Shown one piece after another: positions 10,513 to 24,200 of a stretch of 64,000 nt of DNA (positions are counted from its first letter, which is position 1; each line of letters opens with the position of its first letter). The notes beneath the pieces are model-generated. The model was not told the DNA's origin, did no database searches, and was given only the letters and a program-made list of their open reading frames with translations. A program made the translations under genes and the position numbers. Source of the stretch: Spisula solida (Eukaryota > Mollusca > Bivalvia > Venerida > Mactridae); contig OX365952.1 of assembly GCA_947247005.1 (NCBI GenBank), forward strand, positions 6,284,501-6,348,500, written 5' to 3'.

Positions 10513-12957
10513 TCTTCTGGACTCCTGTCACATGTGTAAGTTGTTAATTACTCTCAAAGATCTAAATTAGACATATCGGACACTCAATAGAAAATTGTGA
10601 GCTGAATAATAAATTTATTAGTTCATTAAAACAGGAGATATAAGGTATTAAGAACAAATGCGATTTCACGAAATTTCAGAATACGCATCTTTCCAATCTT
10701 TGTATTTTTACATCTTTGATTACTTTGCATATTTTATATGTAACGTTCGTACAATAAAACAATATTATTAAATCCATTTGTAGAGCAACATCCTTTCGGA
10801 GCAAATATCGGCCATTGTACAGAGGTTGTTGCACTACAGAGTTTAAATTTATAGTAAATATCAGCCTATGGAATTTTTAAAGATGTAGTTATAAAGAGGT
10901 TGTTGCTCTACAGAGGGCCACTCTGAAGAGAGGTTGTTCTGTACGATAATTTATTTAAGGTTGACTGTAATCACTCTGGACAACCTATCCCTGATGGTAT
11001 TCATTGCCAGGAGAATATGAGAGAAGACAGGCTAGTTTTATTTAGTTTAAACATATTTTATTACTCAAATAATATATACAATTTCTATAATACAAATTAT
11101 ACATAAGAGCCACAAGTTCCAAAACTTAGTTACGGTTCTTCCCTTTTTACCATTATCAATTACATTATACTATTTCAAGTAAATGTGGCAGAACAATTTT
11201 TAAAATGCTAATTTAATTATCTTGATCAGAGACTGTATTACTGTCTCTGTCTTGATCCAGAATTACAACCAATACTCAGCACTCAGCACTCAGCACTCAG
11301 CACTCAGCACTCAAATCTTGAAAATGTTATATATTGAGCCATTATTTGTCCTAGCCTATTGCAAATATTTATGTAGAAAATGTAGAAAACTGCTATACGA
11401 GTGTTAAAAATAACATTTAATACATGTTCTTTGCAACTGTGTACTATTTACGAGGCGCGAGGAATATATGTAAGTATTGAATCTTGGTGACAAAGTCAGC
11501 ACTCAAACTGATTAATTACATCGACAGCTTACAAATACATTATATCACACTGTTATTAAATCAATAAACCAAAACACATTATTTAGTACATGTACCTGTT
11601 TTACATTATTACAACTTCATTAGCAGCGGTTGTGTGGCTTAACCTAATCAGTTGCAGCTTTTCAATAGGCCTACATATAAAACATGTTATGAACAAACCT
11701 AATAAAGGGGAACAATTCCACAATGTCGAGACAGAAATCAGGTAGTTTTATAGAGTTACCTACCTTGACGAATGTACCTCTGTATTAATAGTTTAATAAA
11801 ACCAGATCGAGTAACTATACTTCCAAAGTTCTAGCAAATCAATTTATAAAGCATCAGTAACTAATCACAGAATGTTTTTAACGTTCGAATCACACGAAGT
11901 GAACTCACAAGTTTATCAAATAGAAATACTTATTAATAGTAAGATCTAATTAAATACAGAATGTAAAATCCGAACTTGATCAAGTTGAATCATGAAACCA
12001 AGAAAGACAACTCGTTTTGATAAACTCGCGAAGACTATATAATTGCTTCCCATAAAGGAGCATACTTTCAACAAAAAGGTACAAACTTCCCTAATGCGGC
12101 AGTAGTAAATAACTGATAAATTATGTACGATACAATAAATCCATGCATTATTTTGTACCAGAATCGCCATTTGAAATATCGGAGCAAACTGCTATAGGTT
12201 TCTAAGTAAGTTAATTAGCCGTTCAAAGTAGGTTTTATTCAAATATGGGACTGATATTGATAGTGGGTGAAATAAATTACTTTAAGCCTTCGTTTGACAA
12301 AAATACATTCATGAACGGTGCGTTTAAAGGGTCAAGTAGACCATGCAGGCCCGTAGCCACGCTGAGGCACACCCCGTGTACGCTTGCCTCGGTGAAAATA
12401 TGAGGATCTCTGGATACGGCCCTGACATGTCAACATCTGCAAACACCGTGAAAGTCCGTTCAAACCGTGTTTGCGCTATGTACAATGCTTGTAAAAGCGA
12501 GTGCACGAACTTGTTGTACAAACATATATAAATAGTGTAAAATGTCTACATAATGACGAAAGTTGCTGACGCAATCACATGTATTCGTCGTGCGGATTGC
12601 TTCTTCCCACGGGTCGCTATGTATAATTAAAACTTGCGGTCGATCACGGCTTTATTGCTTTCCATTTTTACCATCAGCTGTGTATACCTACTCGTTTTTA
12701 CCCACATTAAATGCTAAGTTTTACCCCGTGTGAGAAAAAATAGATGGAAATGTTATAAAAATGTTCATTTACAAATTTATGGGCATAACATGTATATTTA
12801 TGGCTGTGTCATCCTGCCATTTCGGGGAAAATGAAATCTGCAGACATTGCATTATTTTCAAAATACAGACAAATATAATTATAAATAACTACATTTTGCG
12901 TTTCATGGAAACTACGTCATGCAGTACGTTAACTTTTGCACGTTCGAAGACGAACTC
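10513..12957. other. Intergenic, upstream of the TRIM-type gene
   Basis: Presumed promoter side of the minus-strand gene. Segments near 10770-10960 (GTAGAGCAACATCCTTTCGG, ACAGAGGTTGTTGC) resemble 54957-55141 and look like a degraded element. No coding region is supported; short ORFs have no family features. Confidence 0.4.
11273..11312. repeat. (CACTCAG)n tract
   Basis: Five to six 7-bp units. Confidence 0.9.
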
Positions 12958-12958
12958 A

Positions 12959-14040
12959 TAGGCGGATCCAGGGGGGGGCGGACCCGGCGTACGCCCCCCC
13001 TAAAATCGCCGGAGCCTAGGTAATTTCTCATATTTTGGATGTAAGAACAACATTGATATGCAATTTTTTTCGCTCGCTTCGCTCGCGTAAATTAACCAAT
13101 AATCAATTTATGGAATTTAAAGTGAACTTAATGCTGTATGCAAAAACAAGATATGGCACTGATTGGTAGCATGGTGCCAAACATCGGCTACAGAAATGCC
13201 GAGATTCTTGCACATTAAAAATGTCCGACAAGACATAAACTATTAATAGAGTTGGCTTTATTTTCTAATAAACCTGTCCTTTTCATTAAAAATAAGATGC
13301 CTCAGAATGCAGTTGACGTGGTTCTATTTAAAAAGTCACGAGGTAGAAAGCCACTGCCCCGTGGACTCCCTAGTCGCTGAATCCCAAGTACTTCACATTT
13401 CCACTTAAACAAAACTGAAGCCCTGGAGTTCGCAGGGTATGCTGCTCAGATAGACATTGCCTTTTTTCGCGACGAATTCACAGCAGCTATATATCAGTGA
13501 ATATTATCAAGTCGATTATCGTTAGTCCTGACTATGCTGTTCATATAAACAACGATTTTTCTAGCTCGCTTCGCTCGATGAAGAACTTCGTAAATTCAAT
13601 GAAAGCTTTTGATTTACCATTGAGTTGTTTGGGTATGCTGCTCAGACAAACACTGATTTTTTTTCTAATTCTGACAATTACTGCATCAGTGAATATTACC
13701 AGGTAATAAGAATGTGGTGTACGAAGCTGAAATAGATAATTGCATTTTTCCTTGCTCGCTGCGCTCGCACAAACACTATAAGTTAATTTTTTCAAGTAGG
13801 GAATGAGTTTGAGGGATATGCTGTTCAAATAATTAATGCATATATTCTTACTCGCCTTGCTCTCACAATAATTTTATCAATGAATATTATAAGATAAAGA
13901 ACGAAATTGTGTGGAATACTTCTCATGGAATACATTTTTTTCTAGCTCGCTTCGCTCGCACATTTTCTTGAGGGGGGGGGGGGGGGTATCAATACATGAA
14001 TGTACGCCCCCCCTAACGCCAAATCCTGGATCCGCCCCTG
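12959..14040. mobile_element. 1.08-kb element with GC-rich inverted ends
   Basis: Left end GGCGGATCCAGG, right end CCTGGATCCGCC(CCTG), with inner GTACGCCCCCCCT at both sides. The interior has repeated CTCGCTTCGCTCGC motifs (near 13072, 13564, 13757, 13944) and no long ORF. Non-autonomous. Confidence 0.8.
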
Positions 14041-14639
14041 GAACTAGTCGCTAGTTCGAAAAGCATTTCGTTTGAACATAGATTCGTCCGTAATACTATA
14101 TAGTCGAAGAATTTTGCGAAATGATATGTTTAAGTAATTATTAAACCTACGTAAATTATTTGATAATAAACCGTGTTCATTTACGGATCTTTTTGAAAAT
14201 TTTAATGGGAAATTAGATCTATTATATGATTATGTACGCAATTTAATTCTCATTTTTAAAAAAAAAACGCTAAAACACGGATGCATTCGAATCGCTCTAC
14301 GTACAGTGTACTTTAAACACTACCAAAAACGGGCGGCGGTTAGTGATGAACAGTTTAATGATGAATTCATGTAAAAATCTGATTGCATCATCACGGCATT
14401 ACAATTGTAAAAAATAATAGGTAGGAATGAACCGCAACATCTGGTGAAAACATAAAAGTTCACATAGATCCTTCACAAGAAGGGTTTACTAATGATATCG
14501 CTCAGAAAAGTTCCATTTATTGTTAATGCGGTTTCGCTAACTGCCTATGTTAATTTTCACTGAATAAAACTTAAAAGTATAGGAACCCATGAGACCCTAG
14601 GCTAGGCTATTGAAATAGTCGTGACAACTTGTAACCATA

Positions 14640-14972
14640 ATTTGACCATTGTACTCATAAAGCGTGCGTTGAACCGCTCCGCTCTTGAAAATCACAATAA
14701 TAGTATAAAATGAGAAAGTATTTAAATTTATCTTAAACATTTTCTGAAAAGAACTTTTAACCTCAAAATTTCAAGAGGGGATCACGCCCGCCAGGCGTGT
14801 ATAAACCCCATAGCAACCCCGTACCTAGACGTGCTGATGCAATTGCACTAATCACGTGACTTTATTATGGTTTTGGGACTTTAGCCAATCAAGTAACGAG
14901 TTGCAAAATTATTGAATGACAGCTACAGGTAAAAAGGCGAGGATATCCGAACACATTTACTATATTGTAAAC
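14640..14972 (+). promoter_or_regulatory. Possible SorCS-like promoter and 5' UTR
   Basis: Directly upstream of the start codon. A CACGTG E-box is at 14853-14858 and a CCAAT sequence at 14885-14889; no TATA box is clear. Assignment rests on position and two short motifs only. Confidence 0.25.
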
Positions 14973-15278
14973 ATGGCGCGACAACAATTTGTAGCGTGTG
15001 TAGTTATTCTTTGCAATTTTAATTTATCTCCCGTTTGGGGTAAAATATTTTCTAAATCATTAGACGATTTTAGATTAATACAAAAACCTCATGTATTTTT
15101 AAATACAAATGGGGTTAACACCCGGATTAAGCGATCTTTTGATCCAAGTGACAATTCTACTACGAACCACGCTTCTTTCATTCATTCGGTTAATCAAAGT
15201 TTATCAACGACTGCATTTGCTTTACATGGGGAGTTGGATAATGAAGCTTTCGTTCACTGGAGCGGTGAAAGAAATGAT
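14973..15278 (+). CDS. SorCS: SorCS-like exon 1: signal peptide, propeptide, start of VPS10
   Basis: 102 codons, ends in phase 0 at GAT before gtaagt. A hydrophobic stretch (FVACVVILCNFNLSPVWG) follows the start. RIKR at residues 51-54 is a furin-type R-x-K-R site, as expected for release of the propeptide in this family. The exon ends in FVHWSGE, a SorCS hallmark at the start of the VPS10 domain. An in-frame upstream ATG at 14916 has poor context and would put 19 polar residues before the signal peptide. Confidence 0.92.
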
Positions 15279-18200
15279 GTAAGTACTTCTTAGTAGATAT
15301 TAATTAATTAACACGATTGTATTAAATAGTTATTTTTTTCCGTCAAAATTTTCCATATTACGGTAGCTGCTTGTACTGTTTTTATTTTGACGTGACGTCA
15401 CAATATTCGTCTACAGAACTAATCGGTTTATAGCGCATTTTGGTATTACGTACGCTTTAGATTGATTTAACAGGATAGGCATGTCTTGATCCTTTCTCAA
15501 AATATTTATATAAAATGCAGCAAACGTGGCTATGTACAAATGTCGTCGTTTATAATATTACATTGGTTAAACAAATAATGTTATTTGCGCCTATCCCGTA
15601 GATCGATTAACACTCAATTAAATCTAGCGTTTAGTATCTTATACATTACTCCACAGTTCATTCTATTATAAATAAAGTTTAATCTGCCCTTCAAACAAAG
15701 TTTGTGTCTGTCCACATACAAGTTTGAATTGTTATAGTTAACCTTAGCAAACTATGGCATGACCTCAAATTGTGCACAAAAATAAGAGGTCAGTACCCCT
15801 TTGCACAAAACCATGCTCTTAAGTTTTTAAGAAATTAAATTATCATATTTTCAAATCATGTCATTCTCTTAATTGATTGCTTTCTATATTTGATATATAT
15901 TCTATTGCTACTGTAAATCCTTGTACTTCAATGTCTGGATGTCTGGATAGCTTCCAGTTAAATGCTGGTTGTGCTTCAGTTATACAACATTTTTAATTAA
16001 TGAACATAAGGCTGCAAATGTCATAATTACAAATAAAAATAATTGTGTATAATAGTACAGTAACCTGTAATAAAACAAACATCTTTAAGAGACCACCTCG
16101 TTGCAATGTTTTATTGTCAAACAGGAAACCATTTGTGCTACTTTAATTCTGTTATACCTTGTTTTATTTGACAATCATTTAGTGTATTATTGCGGAAATG
16201 ACATTTTTCATGGCTCTAGCACACTTACATGGCCCAGTCATAATTGTCTGTCAGAATACCATTTACATAAATAATGAACACTATTATGATATTTGTATAA
16301 TTGAGAAGCTTTTAGGTAACAAAGTACAGGGCCCTTGGTCAGGGTGCACAAATTAAGTACAGGACCTTGGGCCAGGGTTCATAAATTAGATACAGGGTCA
16401 TGGGCCAGGGTGCACTAACAAGTACATGGTCCTTGGTCAGGGTGCACATATCTAGTACATGGTCCTTGGTCAGGGTGCACATATCTAGTACATGGTCCTT
16501 GGTCAGGGTGCACAAACAAGTACATGGTCCTTGGTCAGGGTGCACATATCTAGTACATGGTCCTTGGTCAGGGTGCACATATCTAGTACATGGTCCTTGG
16601 TCAGGGTGCACTAACAAGTACATGGTCCTTGGTCAGGGTGCACATATCTAGTACATGGTCCTTGGTCAGGGTGCACAAACAAGTACATGGTCCTTGGTCA
16701 GGGTGCACATATCTAGTACATGGTCCTTGGTCAGGGTGCACATATCTAGTACGTGGTCCTAGGTCAGGGTGCACATATCTAGTACATGGTCCTTGGTCAG
16801 GGTGCACATATCTAGTACATGGTCCTTGGTCAGGGTGCACAAACAAGTACATGGTCCTTGGTCAGGGTGCACAAACAAGTACATGGTCCTTGGTCAGGGT
16901 GCACAAACAAGTACATGGTCCTTGGTCAGGGTGCACATATCTAGTACATGGTCCTTGGTCAGGGTGTACATATCTAGTACATGGTCCTTGGTCAGGGTGC
17001 ACATATCTAGTACATGGTCCTAGGTCAGGGTGCACATATTTAGTATATGGTCCTTGGTCAGGGTGCACATATCTAGTACATGGTCCTTGGTCAGGGTGCA
17101 CATATCTAGTGCAATTGGTCCTTGGTCAGGGTGCACATATTTAGTACATGGTCCTTGGTCAGGGATGCACATATTTAGGGCATGGTCCTTGGTCAGGGTG
17201 CACATATCTAGTACATGGTCCTAGGTCAGGGTGCACATATCTAGTACATGGTCCTAGGTCAGTGTGCACATATCTAGTACATGGTCCTAGGTCAGGGTGC
17301 ACACATCAAGTACATGGTCCTTGATCAGGGTGCACACATCTAGTACATGGTCCTTGGTCAGTGTGCACATATTTAGGGCATGGTCCTAGGTCAGGGTGCA
17401 CATATCTAGTACATGGTCCTAGGTCAGTGTGCACATATCTAGTACATGGTCCTTGGTCAGGGTGCACACATCAAGTACATGGTCCTTGATCAGGGTGCAC
17501 ATATTTAGGGCATGGTCCTATGTCAGGGTGCACATATCTAGTACATGGTCCTTGGTCAGGGTGCACATATCTAGTACATTGTCCTTGGTCAGTGTGCACA
17601 TATTTAGGGCATGGTCCTTGGTCAGGGTGCACATATCTAGTGCAATTGGTCCTTGGTCAGTGTGCACATATTTAGGGCATGGTCCTTGGTCAGGGTGCAC
17701 ATATCTAGTACATGGTCCTTGGTCAGGGTGCACACATCAAGTACATGGTCCTTGATCAGGGTGCACACCTCTAGTACATGGTCCTTGGTCAGTGTGCACA
17801 TATTTAGGGCATGGTCCTTGGTCAGGGTGCACATATCTAGTGCAATTGGTCCTTGGTCAGTGTGCACATATTTAGGGCATGGTCCTTGGTCAGGGTGCAC
17901 ATATCTAGTACATGGTCCTTGGGCAGGGTGCACATGTAAGTACAGGGTCCTTAGGCAGGGTGCACATATAAGTACAGGGTCCTTGGTCAGGGTGCACATA
18001 TAAGTACAGGGTCCTTGGTCAGGGTGCACATATTTAGTACATGATCCTTGGGCAGGGTGCACATGTAAGTACAGGGTCCATGGTCAGGACAAACAAATTG
18101 AAATTTGATAATATCCTTCTTTATTATGACCTACAAAATGTAAGACGTGACACAGTGACCTTTTCAACTGACCCACACCTAATATATATAGTAATCTACA

Positions 18201-21200
18201 CTTGTCCTTTGTATTTTGTTCAATATGAGAACTAGATTTTATTCGTTAAACTAAATGTATCAGTAATTTGTTGTGATAGGAGTTTAATGCGACCATGTTA
18301 AAATTAGGCAGCAAATCAATAAACTCCTAGATAATTGCCCCCCCCCCCTCCTAACCCAGTGACCCACTTTCTATCACCATCTTCCCAGTTGTTTTAAAAA
18401 TAATTTGAAAATCCTTATAAATTTATAATATTTTTGTTATGTTTTTAAAAAGTTTAAATTAGTCCAAATCTATGCCAGAAAAAAACATTTTTTAAAGAAA
18501 AATTGAGATGATTTAATTTATTTACTAAATTATGTACATGTACTTGGTTATAGTCCAGTCAGGATAAAAATCCAGTGACGCAGCAGTCGAGTCCACTATA
18601 ACGGTGTAAAACCAATTATAAAGGCTTATACTGTACAAACAACTATAATTTCGATGCTAAACTGACATACTAAACTTCGCTCTACCTGTTTAGACAATGG
18701 TTGTGATTTTTTGCGTACACATAAACTGCAACGTCACTGTCACAATATCCTAACTGGACTATACATCATTATGATCATGTCTATCATGTTGTTTTATTGG
18801 ATGCAATAAAATTCAAACGTAGACATCTTTGTGTATTTATGGTGCTAACAGTATTTTATATCTCAATAGAATTATATTCATTCCAAAACTGTACTAATTT
18901 AGGTTATTAACTTATTTAAATGCGCCATTTTTTGGTTAAATATATACATATGATTTGTTGATGTTTTTTTACTTCTTTACCAAACAAAAATACGTAGGAA
19001 AATTGACTGAAAGTGATTGATTTAATTATTACATACTTCTATGTGTTATTTAGGGTATGTGATTGGATTAAATTTTGAATTGCATAATTAACTTAATTCT
19101 TGAATGCGTTTTTAAAATTTGAATGGTTTTTTTTAGAAAAACCACTGATGATGACGTCATTAAGTTATTCAGTAATTATTCATGTGAAATAATTTGTCAA
19201 TAATTATATTCTCTACATGTATAACTGTCTGCTTAATAGATAAGTAAAAAATAATGTTAATTCTTTGAAGTATGTAAGGTTACAGATCTCGATCAAACTT
19301 GTAATTACCTAAAAAATATTAAGACCAATTTTCCTCCACAAGTTGCAATTGCTTCTTGGTCTTTGTGGAAGGGTTAATTTAGTGCTGCTATGATACAGTC
19401 CAGGAAAATTGGTTCAGTGAATCAGCTGCCATGTACATTCCCGTTAGGATATTGTGAGAGTGACGTTGTCCTATATGTGTACACAAAAGATTACAACCAT
19501 TGTCTGAACAGGTAGAACGAATATAGTGTGTTTGTTTAGCATTGAAATTATAGCTGTCTAAGTAAGCCTTTGTAATTGGTTTTACACCGTAATAGTGGAC
19601 TCGACCGCTGCGTCACTCTATTCTTACCCTGACTGGACTTATAATATTTTGATACCATTTGGTTGAGAAACAGTAACAGTGTCACAATTAAAACCTGAAT
19701 GAAGAATGGTTGAGGTTCGTAATATATAATCAACAAATGAGTTCAATACTCTATTAACTTCACTGTAGTCTCATCATAATGGAGACTTCTAAAGTTTTAT
19801 TTACAATTCTTGACATTAATTTATTTATCAATTTATAACTTCGTACTAACCTTTATGTTATCATGAAACAGCATCTATATGGCCATTATGCATCATACTT
19901 TATATACATTTAATAATAATAAAAATATAATAATAAAATTTAAATTAACTTGTTATCTTGTTGAGAATTTCATGTACTGTAAATCACTTTATATTTCCGT
20001 GATCTAAATTTTGTGAATTTTGGTTACAGATTAGTTTGTGAATTGATGAATTTGGGGTCAAAGGTTAAGTTAAGTTTCAAGGATTAGTTTTCATGTTGTT
20101 AAAATATATTTAGGAGGATTTACATGAATTGGGAGTCTTAAGAACTCAATTTGTGATAACAGCTAAAATAAAAAGTTCAAAACTGTCAAGCTGCAAATAA
20201 TATCTGACATTTTGTATTTAATTAAAATCCCCTCTGTAAAAACTGTGATGTACTTCATGTCTACTTTTAAGTGCATGACTGGCTGTAAATGTTTATGATT
20301 CTGTTGTAGTGGTGTTGTTCTATGAATTCATTATGATATTTTGAAGAGGCTAAATATATATAAGCAATGGCGTAGTTGCCAGCGTATACCTATACATGTA
20401 ATATTTTGGTAATTTTCCGGGGGCGGGTTCATACTCATGATGACGTTTATCTACAAGGTTTCCATGTAGTATAAGTGTTCTACCAGCCGTGGCATACATA
20501 CATTAATTATCCTGACAGACTCACACTTCTTCTACCATATTTCTCATAATTTATCATAATCGTACAGATGTCGGTGATGTCGGGAAGTCGGTGCTGTTGT
20601 TTAAATGTCGGTGATGTCGGGAAGTCGGTGTTTGAGATAACAATTAACAGTTCAATGACTGTAGATTGATTTGGAAGAACATGTTGAGTTTCTCCTGACT
20701 AATATTTTCTCAGTCATGTGGCAGACTTAATTATCACTCCTCACCCATATATTACCATCATATCAAATGTGGCAGACTTAATTATCACTCCTCACCCATA
20801 TATTACCATCATATCAAATGTGGCAGACTTAATTATCATGCTCATTATTGATTTAGTACGAATTTGTGCCAAAACCTGCGTTTTGATACTGCAATTTAGA
20901 AGACAATTTTGAACTTGTAAATAACATGTAACCTTTATTAATAAATGCAATTGATTTTATATTTATATATATTTTTAGCTCACCTGTCACAAAGTGACAG
21001 AGTAAGCTTTTGTGATCACTCTCCGTCCCGTCCGTCGTCAGTCCGTCGTCCGTCCACAATTTGTGTAGACACTGTAGGTCACAGTTTTGGCCTAATCTTT
21101 ATGAAACTTGGTCACAATGTTCAAAATCTAAGTCAAGGTTAATATTCGGTCATCTGGGGTCAAAAACTAGGTCACAAGGTCAAATCATAGAAAAACCTTG

Positions 21201-24200
21201 TGTAGTCAGTAGAGGTCATAATTTCGACCTAGTCCTTATGAAACTTGGTCACAATGATTATCTCAACAAAATCTAGGTCAAGTTTGATATTCGGTCAGCT
21301 GGGGTCAAAAACTAGGTCACAAGGTCAAATCATAGAAAAACCTTGTGTAGACACTAGAGGTCACAATTTTGGTTAAATCTTTATGAAACTTGGTTAAAAT
21401 GATCATCTCAATAAAATCTAGGTCAAGTTTGATATTGGGTCATCCGGGGTCAAAAACTAGGTCACAAGGTCAAATCATAGAAAAACCTTGGGTAGTCTCT
21501 AGAGGTCACAATTTTGACCTAATATTTATGAAACTAGGTCAAATTGATCATCTCAACAAAATCTAGATCAATTTCAATATTGGGTCATCCTGGATTAAAA
21601 ACTAGGTCACAAGGTCAAATCATAGAAAACCTTGTGTAGTCACTAGAGGTCACAATTTTGGCCTAATCTTTATGAAATTTGTCACAATGATCATGTCAAC
21701 AAAATCTAGGTCAAGTTCGATATTGGGTCATCCAGGTTCAAAAACCAGGTCACAAGGTCAAATAATTGAAAAACCTTGTGTAGACTGTAGAGGTCACAAT
21801 TTTGGCCTAATAGTTATCAAACTTGGTCACAATGATCATGTCAACAAAATGTAGGTCAAGTTCGATATTGGGTCATCCGGGGTCAAAAACTAGGTCACAA
21901 GGTCAAATAATAGAAAAACCTTGTGTAGTCTCTAGAGGTCACAATTTCGCCTAATCTTTATGAAACTTAGTCACAATGATCATGTCAACAATATCTAGGT
22001 CAAGTTCGATAATTGGGTCAACAAGGGTCAAAAACTAGGTCACAAGGTCAAATCATAGAAAAACCTTGTGTACTCACTAGAGGTAACAATTTTGGTCTAA
22101 TCTTTATGAGACTTAGTCATGATGATCATCTCAACAAAATCAAGGTCAAGTTCAATATTGGGTCATCCCGGGTCAAAAACTAGGTCACAAGGTCAAATCA
22201 TAGACAAAACTTGGCTTAATCTTCCATATGCATTTGGTCTATGTGATGTTAATTGCAATGTCGCTTTATAAGACAATATGAAAACCTTGTACATGCAATA
22301 GAGGCTACCATCAAGGGGTCTGCATGAACTACTAGGACAGGTGAGCGACCTATGGCCCTTTGGGCCCTCTTGTTATTTGTTTAATTCTGTTTTATGGTTG
22401 TGCAGACTACGATTTGCATGACTTATAATGTTTCCTTGCAAAAATATAACTGTTTTTTATTGATATGTGTACATAAACTATCTAGTCTCTTATAGCTCCA
22501 GTTTGGAGCAGCAAAGTACTTTTATATAAAGAAACTCTCTAATCCGAACTCCCTTCGGACTGACCAAAAAATTCGGATTAGAGAGGATTTCGGATTAGAG
22601 AGGTTTTGTCCATTTAGGGTATGTAGGTAATATCTACTTCAACTGTTATAATCAACTCTGATTGTTCTTTCAATTCACAAACGTTCTAGTACTAGTTATT
22701 AATGTTTATTCTTTTGACATCATTCATAACTGTTTAAATTGTATGGTGTAAAACATAAAAAAATATGATTTCCTCATAAAATTTCTCCTACACATCGGTA
22801 CGGACGGAGTTTTATCACTATCCGAAAACGAAAGTAATTTTTGTGCGATCTGAGTGTCGTATCATGGAATCACCGATTTAAACAGGGGTTTAGATCCTAC
22901 TCAATTAGATGGGTTTGATCTACACCAGGCGCCAAAAAATCTCCTAAATAGCCAATATGTTTTCCAGCATGGCAATGACTATATAAATTATATAGATACA
23001 TTCAATACATTTTCGATGAAATTCATAATTACCTTTGAAAAAACGATAAAATTTAAACTTATGAGCTACACCTGTAGTTGTAATTAGTTTTTGAGCTACA
23101 CCTGTAGTTGTAATTAGTTTTTGAGCTACACCTGTAGTTGTAATTAGTTTAGAGCTACACCTGTAGTTGTAATAAGTTTAGAGCTACCCCTGTATTTGTA
23201 ATTAGTTTTTGAGCTACACTATATTTGTTATTAGTTTTTGAGCTACACCTGTACTTGAATGTTGTTTATTGCAGACTGTGTTTGTGTTGACAAGAAGTCA
23301 TCGAGTTGGTACAGTACAATCTAGTACATTATGGAGGTATGGTAATTATCATCCACATTCAAACTTCAACATGTTTCACATTCACATGTAGTTTTTATCA
23401 TGTAAAAAGCCATTTTTTAGTTAACTTTTTTCAGTCATGAAAAAAGGACCTTCGAAAACTCATGAAAAAATGACCTTTGAAAACTGTATAGTTTTTATAG
23501 TCAAATGTCTATTATATGGTCTCTAAAACTTCATGAACTTCATGCAAATAACTGTGTTAAAGGCAGTCAATTGATCTATTTACCTGAGTTTTCCTTGAAA
23601 CATTTGACTCTACTTTCTCTTTTATAAATATGAATTGTTGCCCAAATTTGTTTGATATAAAAAAGTTTTTCAAATGGCTTTGCATTTCTTTCATAAATTA
23701 GGTCACAATAGTTGAATATTTGTTTATACTAAAATCAGTACATCGATTATCACTGTGTTAATGCTGGTAATCTTCCCTATCTGATAATGTCTGTTAATAT
23801 TATGATATAAAGATAACAGAAGATACATATGTTTGATAATGTCAGAGCTTTCTGCGTCTGCCTCCTCCCTCTCTATATCAGTGATGATGAAATATTGCGT
23901 CAGCATACAGTATATATTTTACCACTATTATGTCTGTGGTATAGTGCGCCCAGGGATGGTATTCAATATTGATCTTACTTGACTTAAGGATAAGGACAAC
24001 CAGTCAGATCAAACCATATCAAACTCTTGGTCAGTAACAGACGATATGATTGGCTATCCTTATCGTATAATTAAATAAGATCAATATTGAATACCACCCC
24101 AGGATAATGCGATATTAATACAAACATGAATCGGTTTGGTCAACTGCTGCAAAATTATAGTTCGTAGGGGATCATGAACTATAGCTTTATCAATAAATAG

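Noticed and set aside
14916..14972. In-frame upstream ATG as SorCS-like start
   Set aside because: Poor Kozak context, and the signal peptide follows the ATG at 14973 instead.
16339..18062. Long ORFs on both strands with repeating WSLVRVHISST-like and HPDQGPCTRYV-like peptides
   Set aside because: Products of a stop-free 33-bp minisatellite inside intron 1 of the SorCS-like gene.
20972..22377. Short ORFs with KTRSQGQIIEKPCV-like repeats
   Set aside because: They repeat with the inner units of a noncoding mobile element.
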